Origin: Flexifilum sp963727545
GTDB taxonomy: Bacteria > Chloroflexota > Anaerolineae > Aggregatilineales > Phototrophicaceae
Direction of reading: 5' to 3'
DNA length: 64,000 bases
NCBI GenBank assembly: GCA_963727545.1
Contig: CAVSGS010000014.1
Coordinates: 1-64,000, forward strand
Shown: piece after piece, positions 35,868 to 45,029 of the stretch
Numbering within the stretch: position 1 is the first letter of the stretch
Layout: the number at the start of each line of letters is the position of its first letter
The notes under the pieces: generated by a model
The model's database searches: none
What the model saw: the letters and a program-made list of their open reading frames with translations, nothing else
Told to the model about the DNA's origin: nothing
Made by a program: the position numbers and the translations under genes

Positions 35868-36059
35868 TTATGCACGCTGCGAGTGCCGTCGCTCCGGGCG
35901 AACCAGCAGCGTCAAGGTTTGAAGCTGCGCTTGCACCCCGTGAAACAGTTCGGGCTGCTGCAGCGCGGTTCGGCGGGCGAGCCGATGCGCCTCAGCTTCG
36001 CGCAACAGCTCCTTATGGTGCTCACGCGCACCTAGCACGTTCTTCTCGAAGTCGAACAT
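35868..36059 (-). CDS. Small conserved-looking cytoplasmic protein
   Basis: 63 residues, MFDFEKNVLGAREHHKELL then REAEAHRLARR. The ATG has GAGGGAC upstream. The charged helical N-terminus with EAExHRLxR is, from memory, typical of short proteins found next to RDD or membrane-protein genes in Chloroflexota and Actinobacteria. It is probably the third gene of the unit with the RDD protein and the 370-residue membrane protein, which it overlaps. Function unknown. Confidence 0.55.
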   Translation of the reverse strand: MFDFEKNVLGAREHHKELLREAEAHRLARRTALQQPELFHGVQAQLQTLTLLVRPERRHSQRA

Positions 36060-37134
36060 GTTGTTCGTCCCTCTTTCTAGGCATTGCGGACAGGAATCTG
36101 CACAACTTTGACGCTGGCGTGGTTCCTGCGGGCGTGATCAGGCTCCAGACCAGCAGCCCGAACGCGATCAGACAGACGAATCCGCCAACGATTACAAAGC
36201 CGGTGCCGAGCTGGTCGAAGACTGCGACGAGCACACGGATCAGGGCGTCGCGGTATGCTTCGCTGTAAGGCGTGGTCGTGATGCTGCTTACGATTGCGGT
36301 GACGGTCGGCGCGAAGGTCAGAGTCAGCCCAGCCAACAGCATGAGCGATGCGGGAGCGAACAGGCTGGAACTCGCCCACTTCAGCCGCGAACGCATGTCT
36401 ATTCCGCCGAGGTACGCCCCGGTCACCCACGCCAGCAGCGCCATCAAGGTGAGCGCCACGATCCCCACGTCTACCGCTGGACGGATGCCGCTGGTCAGGA
36501 AGCGGTTGTAGCGGAACCAACTCATCTGCAGATTAGTCTCCGCATTGAGAGCGATGCTGTTGGGCAGGCTCTCGATCAGCGCGGGCAGTGCTGCGGTGAT
36601 CTGGTCGGCGACTGCCGTCATGGAGCTGTCGGCTCCGATGCAGCGCGGCAGGTGTCCCGCAGAGGCGACGGGCGTCTGATCAGTGGCACAGCTTGGCAGC
36701 GCCGCCGCCAGACTCGCCGCGAAACGCCCACCCGCCGCACCCTGAAGTGCCTGCTTCACCGGCGTGGTATCGATGGTGAGTTGTAGGTCGCTGCGGCTGC
36801 CGTCGATGAAGTCGAACGCCGTCTCGATTGCGTTCAAGGACTGCGCGCGTAGATAGTCCGCGGTGAGGATTTCGGACAGCGCGGCGTTCAGTGCTTTGGT
36901 TGGTAGCGCCTCTGCCCCGAACAGATCGCTGGTGAGGGCATCGGGCATCCCGTTCTTGAACTCATCGGGAACACTGCCGATCAAGGGTGCTTCGTAGAGC
37001 GCTTCATCGTCGAGTAGGTTCTCGTAGAAGCTGCGATCCAGCACCCAAGGACGGATCGAGATCATGGTCATAACCGCGATCGCCAGCGGGATGAATACGG
37101 CGATGATGACCAGCAGCGCGTAAGATTTACGCAT
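36022..37134 (-). CDS. Membrane protein with a large extracellular loop
   Basis: Up to 370 residues: an N-terminal helix, an outside domain of about 170 residues (with the cysteine pair in LPSCATDQ and LPRCIGAD), then four helices. The last 25 residues are basic and unlike the rest. A one-base shift near 36100 gives a more natural end (ASVKVVQIPVRNA, stop near 36077), so a terminal frameshift is likely. It follows the RDD gene by 30 bp and belongs to the unit read from the promoter element at 37611. No family recognised. Confidence 0.65.
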   Translation of the reverse strand: MRKSYALLVIIAVFIPLAIAVMTMISIRPWVLDRSFYENLLDDEALYEAPLIGSVPDEFKNGMPDALTSDLFGAEALPTKALNAALSEILTADYLRAQSLNAIETAFDFIDGSRSDLQLTIDTTPVKQALQGAAGGRFAASLAAALPSCATDQTPVASAGHLPRCIGADSSMTAVADQITAALPALIESLPNSIALNAETNLQMSWFRYNRFLTSGIRPAVDVGIVALTLMALLAWVTGAYLGGIDMRSRLKWASSSLFAPASLMLLAGLTLTFAPTVTAIVSSITTTPYSEAYRDALIRVLVAVFDQLGTGFVIVGGFVCLIAFGLLVWSLITPAGTTPASKLCRFLSAMPRKRDEQHVRLREERARCA

Positions 37135-37164
37135 GAGATTCTCTCCTCTCCGGTCTTAGCCGGG

Positions 37165-37566
37165 TTATTCCGTTTTCACGACGTAGGTGTTTGCCAGCTT
37201 GTCGTGCCAGCACTGCCGGTTCTCGTCGAACAGCGCTGACAGCCAGCCAAGCAAGAAAATGCCATCGAGCAGGTAGCCAACGTAGCGTAGTACGGCGTCC
37301 GCATCGCTGATCGGTGTGCCGTCCGTCTTGACGACGCGGATCTTCATGAGCATCTTGCCGACGGTCTGCCCGTTATTCCGCGTCAGAAAGAACCACGTGT
37401 AGATCAAGCCGACGATGATCCCCGCGCTGAGTCCGGGTTCGCGCAGGGTGTAGAAGCCCGCGCCCTCGATCAGGAACAGGACACCCCCATCGATGAACCA
37501 CGCGGCGAGCCGCGCGCCGACGTCGGCAAGCTGGTAGCTCGCCATTTCGTAAGTCTGGTCTGCCAT
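37165..37566 (-). CDS. RDD-family membrane protein
   Basis: 133 residues from the ATG at 37566 (AGGG upstream). RDD hallmarks: RLAAWFIDGGVLFLI at the first helix, GQTVGKMLMKIRVVKTDG after the second, and a DENRQCWHDKLANTYVV C-terminus. Function unknown in general, though some relatives affect ion homeostasis or export. First gene after promoter element copy 2. Confidence 0.85.
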   Translation of the reverse strand: MADQTYEMASYQLADVGARLAAWFIDGGVLFLIEGAGFYTLREPGLSAGIIVGLIYTWFFLTRNNGQTVGKMLMKIRVVKTDGTPISDADAVLRYVGYLLDGIFLLGWLSALFDENRQCWHDKLANTYVVKTE

Positions 37567-37610
37567 TGCCAATCCCTCTCTGCTTGACGGTCAAATTTCC
37601 GGTTGACTGT

Positions 37611-37674
37611 CCTCACTGTAGAGGGAATAGCGGTTGATTCGGGATAGCCAAAAGGCGTATTCAGGGGGTTGATT
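37611..37674 (-). promoter_or_regulatory. Shared promoter element, copy 2 (before RDD operon)
   Basis: On the minus strand: AATCAACCCC, then ACGCCTTTTGGCTA, then AATCAACC exactly 35 bp after the first box, and TACAGTG 54 bp after the first base. Confidence 0.85.
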
Positions 37675-37694
37675 ATTTGCGGTGCGGGTGATGT

Positions 37695-40392
37695 CTACTT
37701 GAGGATGTTGTACTTCTGCGCGGTGGCGATTGCCTGAGTGCGACTGTGCGCGTCGAGCTTGAGGAAGATATTGTTCACATGCTTCTTAACCGTGCCGATG
37801 CTGACGAACAGCGCCTCAGCGATCTCGCGGTTGGACGCGCCTTCCGCGATCAGGCGCAGCACTTCAAGCTCACGCTCGCTGAGCGGCTCTACGTTTTCGC
37901 CGATCCACTGCATAGCGGGCTGGGGCTGGGACAGTTCGGTCGAGGTGCGCTGATCGAACGCCGAAAGTAGTTTCGCGGCATAGTCAGCCGCGATGCCGCG
38001 CGACTCGGCGGTCTGCAGCAGCGCCGCCATTGGCGCGCCTTCGTCCACGAACGTGCGCACGTAGCCCTCCGGCTCGCCAAGCGCCAGTGCCTGCGCCAGT
38101 GGTCTAAGGGCATCGTCTAGATTTCCGCGTTCATGCGCCGTAAGCGCCTGCAAGACGTAAATCGCAATGACACGCCCCATGCGTCCGGCGCTCAGACTTG
38201 CCGCGAGCAGGCGCTCCAACAGCGCGTCGGCTTCGTCGAGCCGACCCTGCACCATCAGGATGCGGGCGTAGGTGATGTGTTCGAACTCGATTGCCGGATC
38301 GAGTTCTTCGCCGATGGTTGCCTCGATGCGCTGCGCCCATTTGCTCGCCGACTCGAGATCCCCTTGCTGGAGCCATAAGCGTGCTTGCCACGCAATCTCA
38401 GAGACAAACGTCTGCTTAAGATTTGCCTGTTCCGAGAGTTGCACCGCCTGCGCGATAAGCGCTTGCGCCTCCCGCATATGCCCTTGTACCGCCCGCAAGC
38501 GCGCCATAATCGTGTGCGCGTCGATGACAAAACGCTTCAACTCATATCCGCCAAAGAGGTGAAGCGCCTCGCTTGCATCGGCGAATGCCGCTTGTAAGTC
38601 GTTCCATTCATAGTAGATCGAACTCCGGGCGAGCTGCGCTCGTGCTTTCGCCCTCGACATTTCCTGCCCGCCGAGCATGAGGCGCTCGCACGTTGTCAAC
38701 GCTTGACGCATGCGTCCCTTGACCATGTACATCCTCGAGAGCTGGGACAATGCGATCAGCCGAACAAAAGGGTCGGGCGCTGCTTCCGCAGAGTCGGGTC
38801 GCTTCCAGCAGCCAGTGCTCTGCCTCTTTCAAATCACCTCTGGCGACAAACTGGGCGATTCCAGTGACCACACTTGCCCATGCGCGCCAGCGCAGATCGG
38901 ACTCCGGTAAGTGTCTGAGTGCTTGTTCGCCTATGGCAACTGTGTTGCTGCCTGCGTCGCCTATGAGCAGTGAAATCGTCGCGCGGACTGCCGCTGCCTG
39001 ACCCAGCAGGGCATTGCGCTCAGCCGCCGCTGCGGTGGCGTCCTCGTGTTGAAGAAATTGCTCCACCTCGTCGATGCGCGCTTCGGATTCGGAATATGCA
39101 TCGGTCATGCATAACATCCAGCCGTAGTCGATGCCGAGGTTCGGGTGCGCCCGGAGTATGGTGTCGGGGAGCGCGTTCAGCCACCGCAGCAGCGTTGCTA
39201 GTTCGCCGCGCATACGAACGGTTTCCCTTTGACGCTCGATCAGTTGTGCCGCGCTTTCCCACAGCTGTCCTGCGAGCGCATGTTCAATCGCTTCCGTGCC
39301 CCATCCATTTCGTTGCAGCCATTCACTGGCGCGTTGATACAGCCCCGCAGTGGTGTCAAACTGAGTCTCCTGCAAGCGTCTGCGCAGCATGTCGCCGAAC
39401 AGGTGGTGATAGCGGTACCAGTAGCGCTCGTCGTCGAGCGGCATGAGGAATAGATTGCCGCGCTCGATCTGCTCAAGCATCTGCTGACCGTCAGTCCTGC
39501 CGGTGACGGCATCGCAGAGCGCGCCATTCATGCGGCTGAGGATTGAAGTTTGCAGCAAAAAAGCGCGCACCTCTTCTGGCTGACGATTGAGGACTTCCTC
39601 AGTCAGATAGTCGAGGATGAAGCGATGGCTTCCCGTGAAAGCGGCGATGAATCCGGTGACGTCGTCCCGTCCTCGCACTGCCAGCGCGACCAACTGCAGT
39701 CCGGCGATCCAGCCCTCGGTGCGGGCGTCGAGCTCGGCAATCTGCTCAGCGCTCAGGTCGATGCCGAGCATCTGCTGAAGGAAGCGGGCGGCTTCTTCGG
39801 GCGTGAAGCGCAGGTCGTCCGCCCGGATTTCGACCAACTGGTCGCGTCCGCGCAGGCGTGCGAGCGGGAGGGGCGGGTCTTCGCGACTGGTGATGACCAA
39901 CCGCACGTGGGACGGCAGGTGATCGAGTAGGAAGCTCACCGCTTCATGGATCGGCTGGGCGTTGATCAGGTGGTAATCGTCAAGAATGAGTGCAATACGT
40001 CCGGCGAACGCCTCCAGACGACTGAGGAGAGCGGTGAGGGCAACCTTGCTTGGTGGAGGCTGTGGCGCGAGCAGCTGTGCCAGCAAATCATCAAGGGTGA
40101 CGCTCTCGATGGTGCTGAATGCTGCCACCAAATAGGTCAAGAAACGTACGGGGTCGTTGTCGTCCTCGTCGAGCGAGAACCAACCGAACGACTGCTCGTC
40201 GTCGGCTTGAGAAACCAGCCACTCGCCCAGCAGGGTCGTCTTGCCGTAGCCAGCGGGCGCGCAGACAAGCAACATCCGGCGTTCTAGGCTGGCGCTGAAT
40301 CGCTGGACGAGCCGGGGACGGTCGATACGATCTGTGCGCACAGGCGGCGGAGTCAGCTTGGTGCGCAGAAGGTCGGGGGCGGTCGCAAGCAT
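37695..40392 (-). CDS. MalT-type (LAL) LuxR-family ATP-dependent regulator, frameshifted
   Basis: Two overlapping frames, 38608-40392 and 37695-38750, together make one protein of about 898 residues, matching the intact 870-residue paralogue at 54941. A single extra base near 38790 (CTC-T-GCGGAAGC) causes the switch. Domains: STAND-type ATPase with Walker A CAPAGYGKTT (near 45) and Walker B-like IALILDDYH; winged-helix region; TPR-like helical sensor (400-800); C-terminal LuxR helix-turn-helix LSERELEVLRLIAEGAS with TVKKHVNNIFLKL. Such regulators bind a small effector and ATP, oligomerise, and activate promoters with repeated boxes. It is divergent from promoter element copy 3. As written, the DNA-binding domain would be lost. 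Confidence 0.85.
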
Positions 40393-40464
40393 TCAATTTT
40401 CCCGAAGTTCATAAGTTAGCTGATTATAGCATTTGCATTCATTTACTTGCGAATCGAGTCCAAC
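40393..40464 (-). promoter_or_regulatory. Promoter of the LAL regulator (extended -10)
   Basis: On the minus strand TGCTATAAT (40423-40431) is an extended -10 about 30 bp before the regulator's ATG. It faces away from promoter element copy 3, so regulator and target promoter share this 200-bp region. Confidence 0.55.
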
Positions 40465-40524
40465 AATCAACCCGCGAATACGCCTTTTGGCTACCCCTGA
40501 TCTCACTTCTCCGAGGCTAAAGTG
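40465..40524 (+). promoter_or_regulatory. Shared promoter element, copy 3 (before CPBP-GHLD-GNAT operon)
   Basis: AATCAACCC, then ACGCCTTTTGGCTA, a weak second box, and TAAAGTG 53 bp after the first base. One base is missing between the first box and the dyad. Confidence 0.8.
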
Positions 40525-40636
40525 AGCACAACGAATTCATGCGGACGTCAGAATCCGTTTCGAGTCTTCAACCCTACCTGTTTCCGGTCGAATGCGAGGA
40601 CAGGCAAAGCTGTGCGAGGAAGCAAGAAGAAAGCTC

Positions 40637-41200
40637 ATGAGCCAAATACGTCGCGTCATTCAACATTATGATCTGCCGAACTTCGCCGCCAGTGCTCTCA
40701 TGCCGAACGCTTACGTGTCAACTCCGATGACGGCAACCAACCAAGCTGTTCTTGGTGGCGTCTTCATATTCGCTTTTCTTGAGGAATTGGGCTGGATGGG
40801 TTTCGCGATGATGCGCCTGCTCCAACGGCAGCCCGTACTCGCCGCTGCGGTGATCGTCGGGCTGATGCAGGGCATCTATCACTTCCCGGTACTGATCCTC
40901 AGCGGCGTACCGATTTCCATCCTCGCCAACTTTTTGTTCACAATTTCGCTGCGCGTGGTAATGACATGGATTTATCTTCCAACAGGCGGCAGCATCCTGA
41001 TCGCGGTACTCGTTCATGGGATGGTCAATCTGGTGTCAGCGCTTGTCGTAGCAGGCATCAATCCAGCCTACTTTAGTGTCATATTCAGCGCAGGCTTTGC
41101 GGTCGCGGCTGGAGTCATCGTCGTCGTGACGGGCGGAACGCTCCGTCGCCGGTCAATGCTGACAGAATCCGCACGGGCTGTGGTGTCGTTAGAGGAATGA
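40637..41200 (+). CDS. Short CPBP-family intramembrane protease
   Basis: About 187 residues from the ATG at 40637 (AAGAAAG upstream; a start at 40592 is possible). It keeps the CPBP core: AFLEELGWMGFAMMRL, GIYHFPVL, and the late LVHGMVNLV. However, it lacks the first three helices seen in the two other CPBP genes here, so it may be 5'-truncated or a short variant. Its stop overlaps the next start (ATGA at 41197-41200). First gene after promoter element copy 3. Confidence 0.75.
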   Translation: MSQIRRVIQHYDLPNFAASALMPNAYVSTPMTATNQAVLGGVFIFAFLEELGWMGFAMMRLLQRQPVLAAAVIVGLMQGIYHFPVLILSGVPISILANFLFTISLRVVMTWIYLPTGGSILIAVLVHGMVNLVSALVVAGINPAYFSVIFSAGFAVAAGVIVVVTGGTLRRRSMLTESARAVVSLEE

Positions 41201-41463
41201 GCAAAACCATGAGCCATTACTACAAAATCCGGATCAGGGGACACCTCGACGAGTTGTGGGCGGACTGGCTGAACGGGTTGGCGATCCAGCATGAACCCGA
41301 CGGTGACTCGCTGCTCAGCGGCTCGCTGCCGGATCAGGCGGCGCTGCACGGCGTCCTGAACCGCCTGCGCGATCTCGGCGTGCAGCTGATCTCGGTGAAT
41401 CCAGTTGAAGCTACCGCCCCGAAGGGGGAGGGGAAAGACGATGACGGCACAGAAACAATCTGA
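41197..41463 (+). CDS. Small 'GHLD' protein of unknown function (paralogue 1)
   Basis: 88 residues. Core: YKIRIRGHLDELWADWLNGL, then DSLLSGSLPDQAALHGVLNRL, then LGVQLISVNPVE. A clear paralogue lies at 53321-53557, sharing GHLD-x-x-W, DQAALHG, RDLG and ISVN. Start overlaps the CPBP stop, so it is translationally coupled. The fold may be a small ferredoxin-like alpha/beta unit; no catalytic residues are evident. Both copies sit in operons headed by LAL-type promoters, suggesting a role in the same response. Confidence 0.75.
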   Translation: MSKTMSHYYKIRIRGHLDELWADWLNGLAIQHEPDGDSLLSGSLPDQAALHGVLNRLRDLGVQLISVNPVEATAPKGEGKDDDGTETI

Positions 41464-41908
41464 GCTAATAGAAGGTATCTCGCCGGTGCGGGCGGAAGAT
41501 TATCCGCACGACGCATCATTTCGTTAGCGACGCGGACATCCAGTTCTTCAAGCCGGTTGTGCAGGCGGTGCTTCCAAACCTTCACTCCGCCTGTGGGCGG
41601 GCACCAGATGGTGCTGTTGCCGGATATATCTCGGTATCCCACGGGATGATCGAGATGCGTTCGTGCATCCGGCATGGCGCGGTCACGGGATCGGGCGGCA
41701 ATTGCTCGTCTATGCGATTGACGTGCTCGGCGCGACCACGCTCGACGTCAACGAGCAGAACGAACAGGCGCTCGGCTTCTATCTGCACATGGGGCTGGAA
41801 GTGATCGGGCGTTCGGAGCGCGATGACTTTGGTAAGCCGTATCCGCTGCTTCATATGCGGGTCACCGCCGAGCGCATGAAGCATCTACCTCAACAATCAA
41901 CCCCCTGA
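41441..41908 (+). pseudogene. GNAT acetyltransferase, broken by two frameshifts
   Basis: The pieces in order are VRAEDYP (frame of 41441), HFVSDADIQFFKPVVQAVLP (next frame), and, after a missing base near 41650, FVHPAWRGHGIGRQLLVYA. The last contains the GNAT acetyl-CoA motif (RGHGIG), followed by DVNEQNEQALGFYLHMGLEV and SERDDFGKPYPLLHMR. Joined, these make a YjaB-like GNAT protein of about 150 residues. It overlaps the GHLD gene by 23 bp. Its last codons (QQSTP-stop) run into promoter element copy 4. Non-functional as written unless the indels are errors. Confidence 0.75.
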
Positions 41909-41955
41909 ATACGCCTTTCGGCTATCCGCAATCAACCCCTTTCCCGCGTAGAGTG
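41895..41955 (+). promoter_or_regulatory. Shared promoter element, copy 4 (before alpha/beta hydrolase)
   Basis: AATCAACCCC at 41895 and again at 41930 (35 bp apart), the dyad GCCTTTCGGC between them, and TAGAGTG at 41949, 54 bp from the first base. This is the best-formed copy. Confidence 0.88.
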
Positions 41956-41994
41956 CTTACATCGAATGCAGCAAGTACGCGGAAGGAAACTACC

Positions 41995-43038
41995 ATGAGT
42001 TCGATTACGTCTGCGACGGATAGTTCCGTCTGGGAACAGCCCAAGCGCGGCTGTCTGTTCTACGTCAAGCGCGGGCTGTTGGTGCTGGTGATTGTACTGG
42101 TTGGGCTGCCGCTATTCGGCTTTACCTACGAGGCGATCATGGCTCCCGGTGATGCTGACCGCTTCCCGCCTATCGGTCAACTGGTCGATGTTGGCGGACA
42201 TCGCCTGCACATCACCTGTGTCGGCGAAGGAAGTCCAACCGTGATTCTGGAGAGCGGAGCCGATGCGTTTTCGCTGCATTGGTCGCTGGTTCAGTCGCTG
42301 GTTGGGGGCACAACACGCACCTGCGCCTACGATCGCGCCGGACTCGGCTGGAGCGAATTGGGTTCCAATCCTAGTACGCCGGAGAGCGGTGCTCAGGAAC
42401 TACACACGCTGCTCGCAAACGCAGGCATCGAGCCGCCTTACGTGTTGGTCGGGCATTCCGTTGGCGGTAAGTATATTCGCATGTTCACCGAACTTTTTCC
42501 CGACGAAGTCGTTGGGCTGGTGTTTGTGGACGCTCGCCACGAGTTGGCGGAGCCAGTAAGGACGCAGACACAATACGAGGCGGATGTTGCTGCTTACCAG
42601 TCGTCGCTTGAGTTTTACAGGGTGCTACGGCGCTTCGGTGTCGCCCGCTTGATCGGAGTCCCGCTGGGGCGTGCGGTGTCGCCGTCGCTGAATTCCCTGC
42701 CCGATGACGTGGTGTACCGCATGGTCATGTTCAATGTGAACGAGAAGACCCTGCAATCGCTCATCGGGACACATGATATAGCCAATGATGACCAGCTCCG
42801 TGCCGCGCGCTCGCTTGAGGATCTGCCTATCATCGTCCTTACGGCGGACTCGTCGCTGAAGAACACGTCGAACTGGGAGATGGTGCAGCAGAATCTCGTC
42901 GCGCTGTCGACCAACAGCCGGTGGATCGTGGTCAAAGACACCAGTCACGACATTGAACTTGACCAGCCGCAGCAGGTGACCGACGCCATTCTTGACGTGG
43001 TTACAGCCGCAAAGACGGGCGAGCCGCTGGCGCAGTAG
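41995..43038 (+). CDS. Membrane-anchored alpha/beta hydrolase
   Basis: 347 residues from the ATG at 41995 (GGAAGGAAAC upstream). One N-terminal helix (near 25-45) anchors the enzyme, with the catalytic domain outside. Motifs: CAYDRAGLGWSE, the nucleophile elbow VGHSVGGKYIR (Ser near 160), an acid in PIIVLTADSS, and the catalytic His in KDTSHDIELDQP. It resembles esterase/lipase relatives of haloalkane dehalogenase-type hydrolases. It is the only gene between promoter copies 4 and 5. Confidence 0.85.
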   Translation: MSSITSATDSSVWEQPKRGCLFYVKRGLLVLVIVLVGLPLFGFTYEAIMAPGDADRFPPIGQLVDVGGHRLHITCVGEGSPTVILESGADAFSLHWSLVQSLVGGTTRTCAYDRAGLGWSELGSNPSTPESGAQELHTLLANAGIEPPYVLVGHSVGGKYIRMFTELFPDEVVGLVFVDARHELAEPVRTQTQYEADVAAYQSSLEFYRVLRRFGVARLIGVPLGRAVSPSLNSLPDDVVYRMVMFNVNEKTLQSLIGTHDIANDDQLRAARSLEDLPIIVLTADSSLKNTSNWEMVQQNLVALSTNSRWIVVKDTSHDIELDQPQQVTDAILDVVTAAKTGEPLAQ

Positions 43039-43047
43039 ATAACAACG

Positions 43048-43067
43048 GGGCGAACTCCGGTTCGCCC
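43048..43067 (+). terminator. Hairpin directly before promoter element copy 5
   Basis: GGGCGAAC-TCCG-GTTCGCCC ends 4 bp before the next shared element. Comparable hairpins precede copies 6 (44903-44922), 7 (47036-47063) and 8 (49026-49048). Confidence 0.6.
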
Positions 43068-43071
43068 TAAT

Positions 43072-43132
43072 AATCAACCCCCTGAATACGCCTTTCGGCT
43101 ACCCCTTATCATCCTTTTTACCCTCTAAAGTA
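43072..43132 (+). promoter_or_regulatory. Shared promoter element, copy 5
   Basis: AATCAACCCC, ACGCCTTTCGGCTA, a degenerate second box TATCATCC, and TAAAGTA 54 bp after the first base. Confidence 0.83.
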
Positions 43133-43173
43133 GGTTCATCAACCTTCAAGAACCTGACAAAGGAGAGGTAACG

Positions 43174-44890
43174 ATGGAGTTGAGAACCTATTCTGGCATG
43201 AAGTTGGGAGCAGGGCGAGCGCTTACGCGCCTCGCCACTATAGCCGCCTTGCTGCTGACCCTAATCGCGGCGAGTGTGTTTCTAGCGCTGGCAGAAGATA
43301 CCACGTACAGCGATCCCGCCGGGCAGTTCACGGCGGCTGTCCCTGCCGGATGGAGCGACGAAAGCACTGGCAGCTACGGATTATTCACCCATGCGAATGT
43401 TTCCATCTACCTGATCTCGGTGGAAGGGAACGACATTCAGGCGAGCATTGACACAGCAGTCGCGCAGCTTGCTCCCGACTATGTGGATGCGACACAGACC
43501 CCGATGGGCGAGTTTTCGGCTCCCAGCGGGATGTGGACGCAGATTATCTACAGTCTCCCCAATGGACACGCGGGCAATGCTGTCGCTCAGTCGAATGGCA
43601 GCGCGACCGTCGTCTTGCTGGTCACGGCGGACAGCATGGCGGCGATGCAGGCGATTCTCTCCGACGCCAACGCGATTCTCGCCAGCGTTAGCATCGAGGG
43701 CGTCAGTGTGTCCACTGCTGTGCCGGAAACCGAAGCCCCCTTAATGCCTCCGGCGCAAGGCGAGATCACCTTCCCTGAACTGACTGGTTCTTACCCGGTC
43801 GGTCGCGTTGACTACATCTGGAGCGACGACAGCCGCGATGAAACCAGTACGCCAGTGGAAGGCGACCCGCGTATCGTGCGCGTGTGGATATGGTATCCCG
43901 CTGCGCCCGTCTCAAACAGCGAAATCGCTCCTTACCTGCCGGACACGATGAGCGCCGTTTTTCAGCAACTCACCGGCATTAAGCCGGACGCAATTCACAG
44001 CCATGCTTATGACGTTCCGCCAGTCCTTGCCGAGCGAATCGGGCTATCCAGTGGTCGTGTTCGCGCCCGGCGACGGCTACAACGCGGCTTTTTCCGCGTC
44101 CCTGCTGGAGGAGATCGCCAGTCACGGCTACATCGTGGTGAGCATGGATCATGCCTACAACTCATACCTGACGACGCTGCCGGACGGCGAGGTGATCAAA
44201 CGTCCCAGCGACGACCTGAACGAAACGGACGAGGACTTCGCTACCCGGATCGCCGATGTGGAATTCGTCATCGACCAGTTGGAGCAGGTCAACAGCAGCG
44301 ATGCGATCCTGAAGAACAGCCTCGACCTCGATCATCTGGGCATCTGGGGACATTCCTTCGGCGGTCAAACGGCGGGCGAAATCTGCCGCACGGATGCGCG
44401 CTGCAAGGCGGTCGTCATCAGCGATGTGCCGCTGCGCGGCGAGTCCGCCCAAACGGGCGTGCCGCAGCCGATTATGCTGTTCGACGCGGAGATCGTCAGC
44501 GGCGAACAGTGGGTAAACGAGCAGGAAGCGCTCGCGGGGCAGACCATGCCCGACGCTCAACTGGTAGTCGACTTCATGAACAACCGCAACGTCGAGCGCG
44601 ACACCACGGCTGCCATGCTGCTGGCGAAGTCGGCGGATGCTTACCGGGTGGGCATCAGCGGCGCGCGGCACAACAACTTCACTGATATGCCGCTGTTAGC
44701 GCTGATCCAGCCGGCGCTGCTCCCTCAGATGGGCGGTATCGCCAGCATCGACGCGCTACGCGGTCAGCGCGTGATCGGGGATTACCTGCTGGCGTTCTTC
44801 GATACCTATTTGAAGGGTGAACCAGCGCCTCTATTGGACGGTGCATCCGCCGATCATCCCGAAGTGAGCTTCGAGCGCGGGCAGAGCTAA
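43174..44890 (+). CDS. Secreted PsbP-like domain + dienelactone-hydrolase-type esterase, frameshifted
   Basis: AAAGGAG precedes the ATG. Frame 1 (43174 to about 44034) encodes a signal peptide, a PsbP-like beta domain (TTYSDPAGQFTAAVPAGWSD, about residues 45-170) and the start of a hydrolase (VWIWYPAAP). From about 44036 the protein continues in the next frame: SGYPVVVFAPGDGYNAAF, oxyanion region MDHAYNS, nucleophile GHSFGGQTAG, and a C-terminal His in SGARHNNF. Together they make about 570 residues, a PAF-acetylhydrolase/dienelactone-hydrolase relative. One extra base near 44035 breaks it. It shares its N-terminal domain with the next gene. Confidence 0.8.
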
Positions 44891-44927
44891 AACAGTTGTT
44901 GGGAGCGGCTCACGAGTCGCTCTCAAT

Positions 44928-44988
44928 AATCAACCTCCTGAATACATCTTTTGGCTACCTGTAATCAATCTATTTGTCTCGTAAAGTG
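44928..44988 (+). promoter_or_regulatory. Shared promoter element, copy 6
   Basis: AATCAACCTC, a diverged dyad (ACATCTTTTGGCTA), second box AATCAATC 35 bp on, and TAAAGTG 54 bp after the first base. Confidence 0.83.
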
Positions 44989-45029
44989 GTCGTATCGACC
45001 TTCATGAACTATGCAAAAGGAAAGAGATC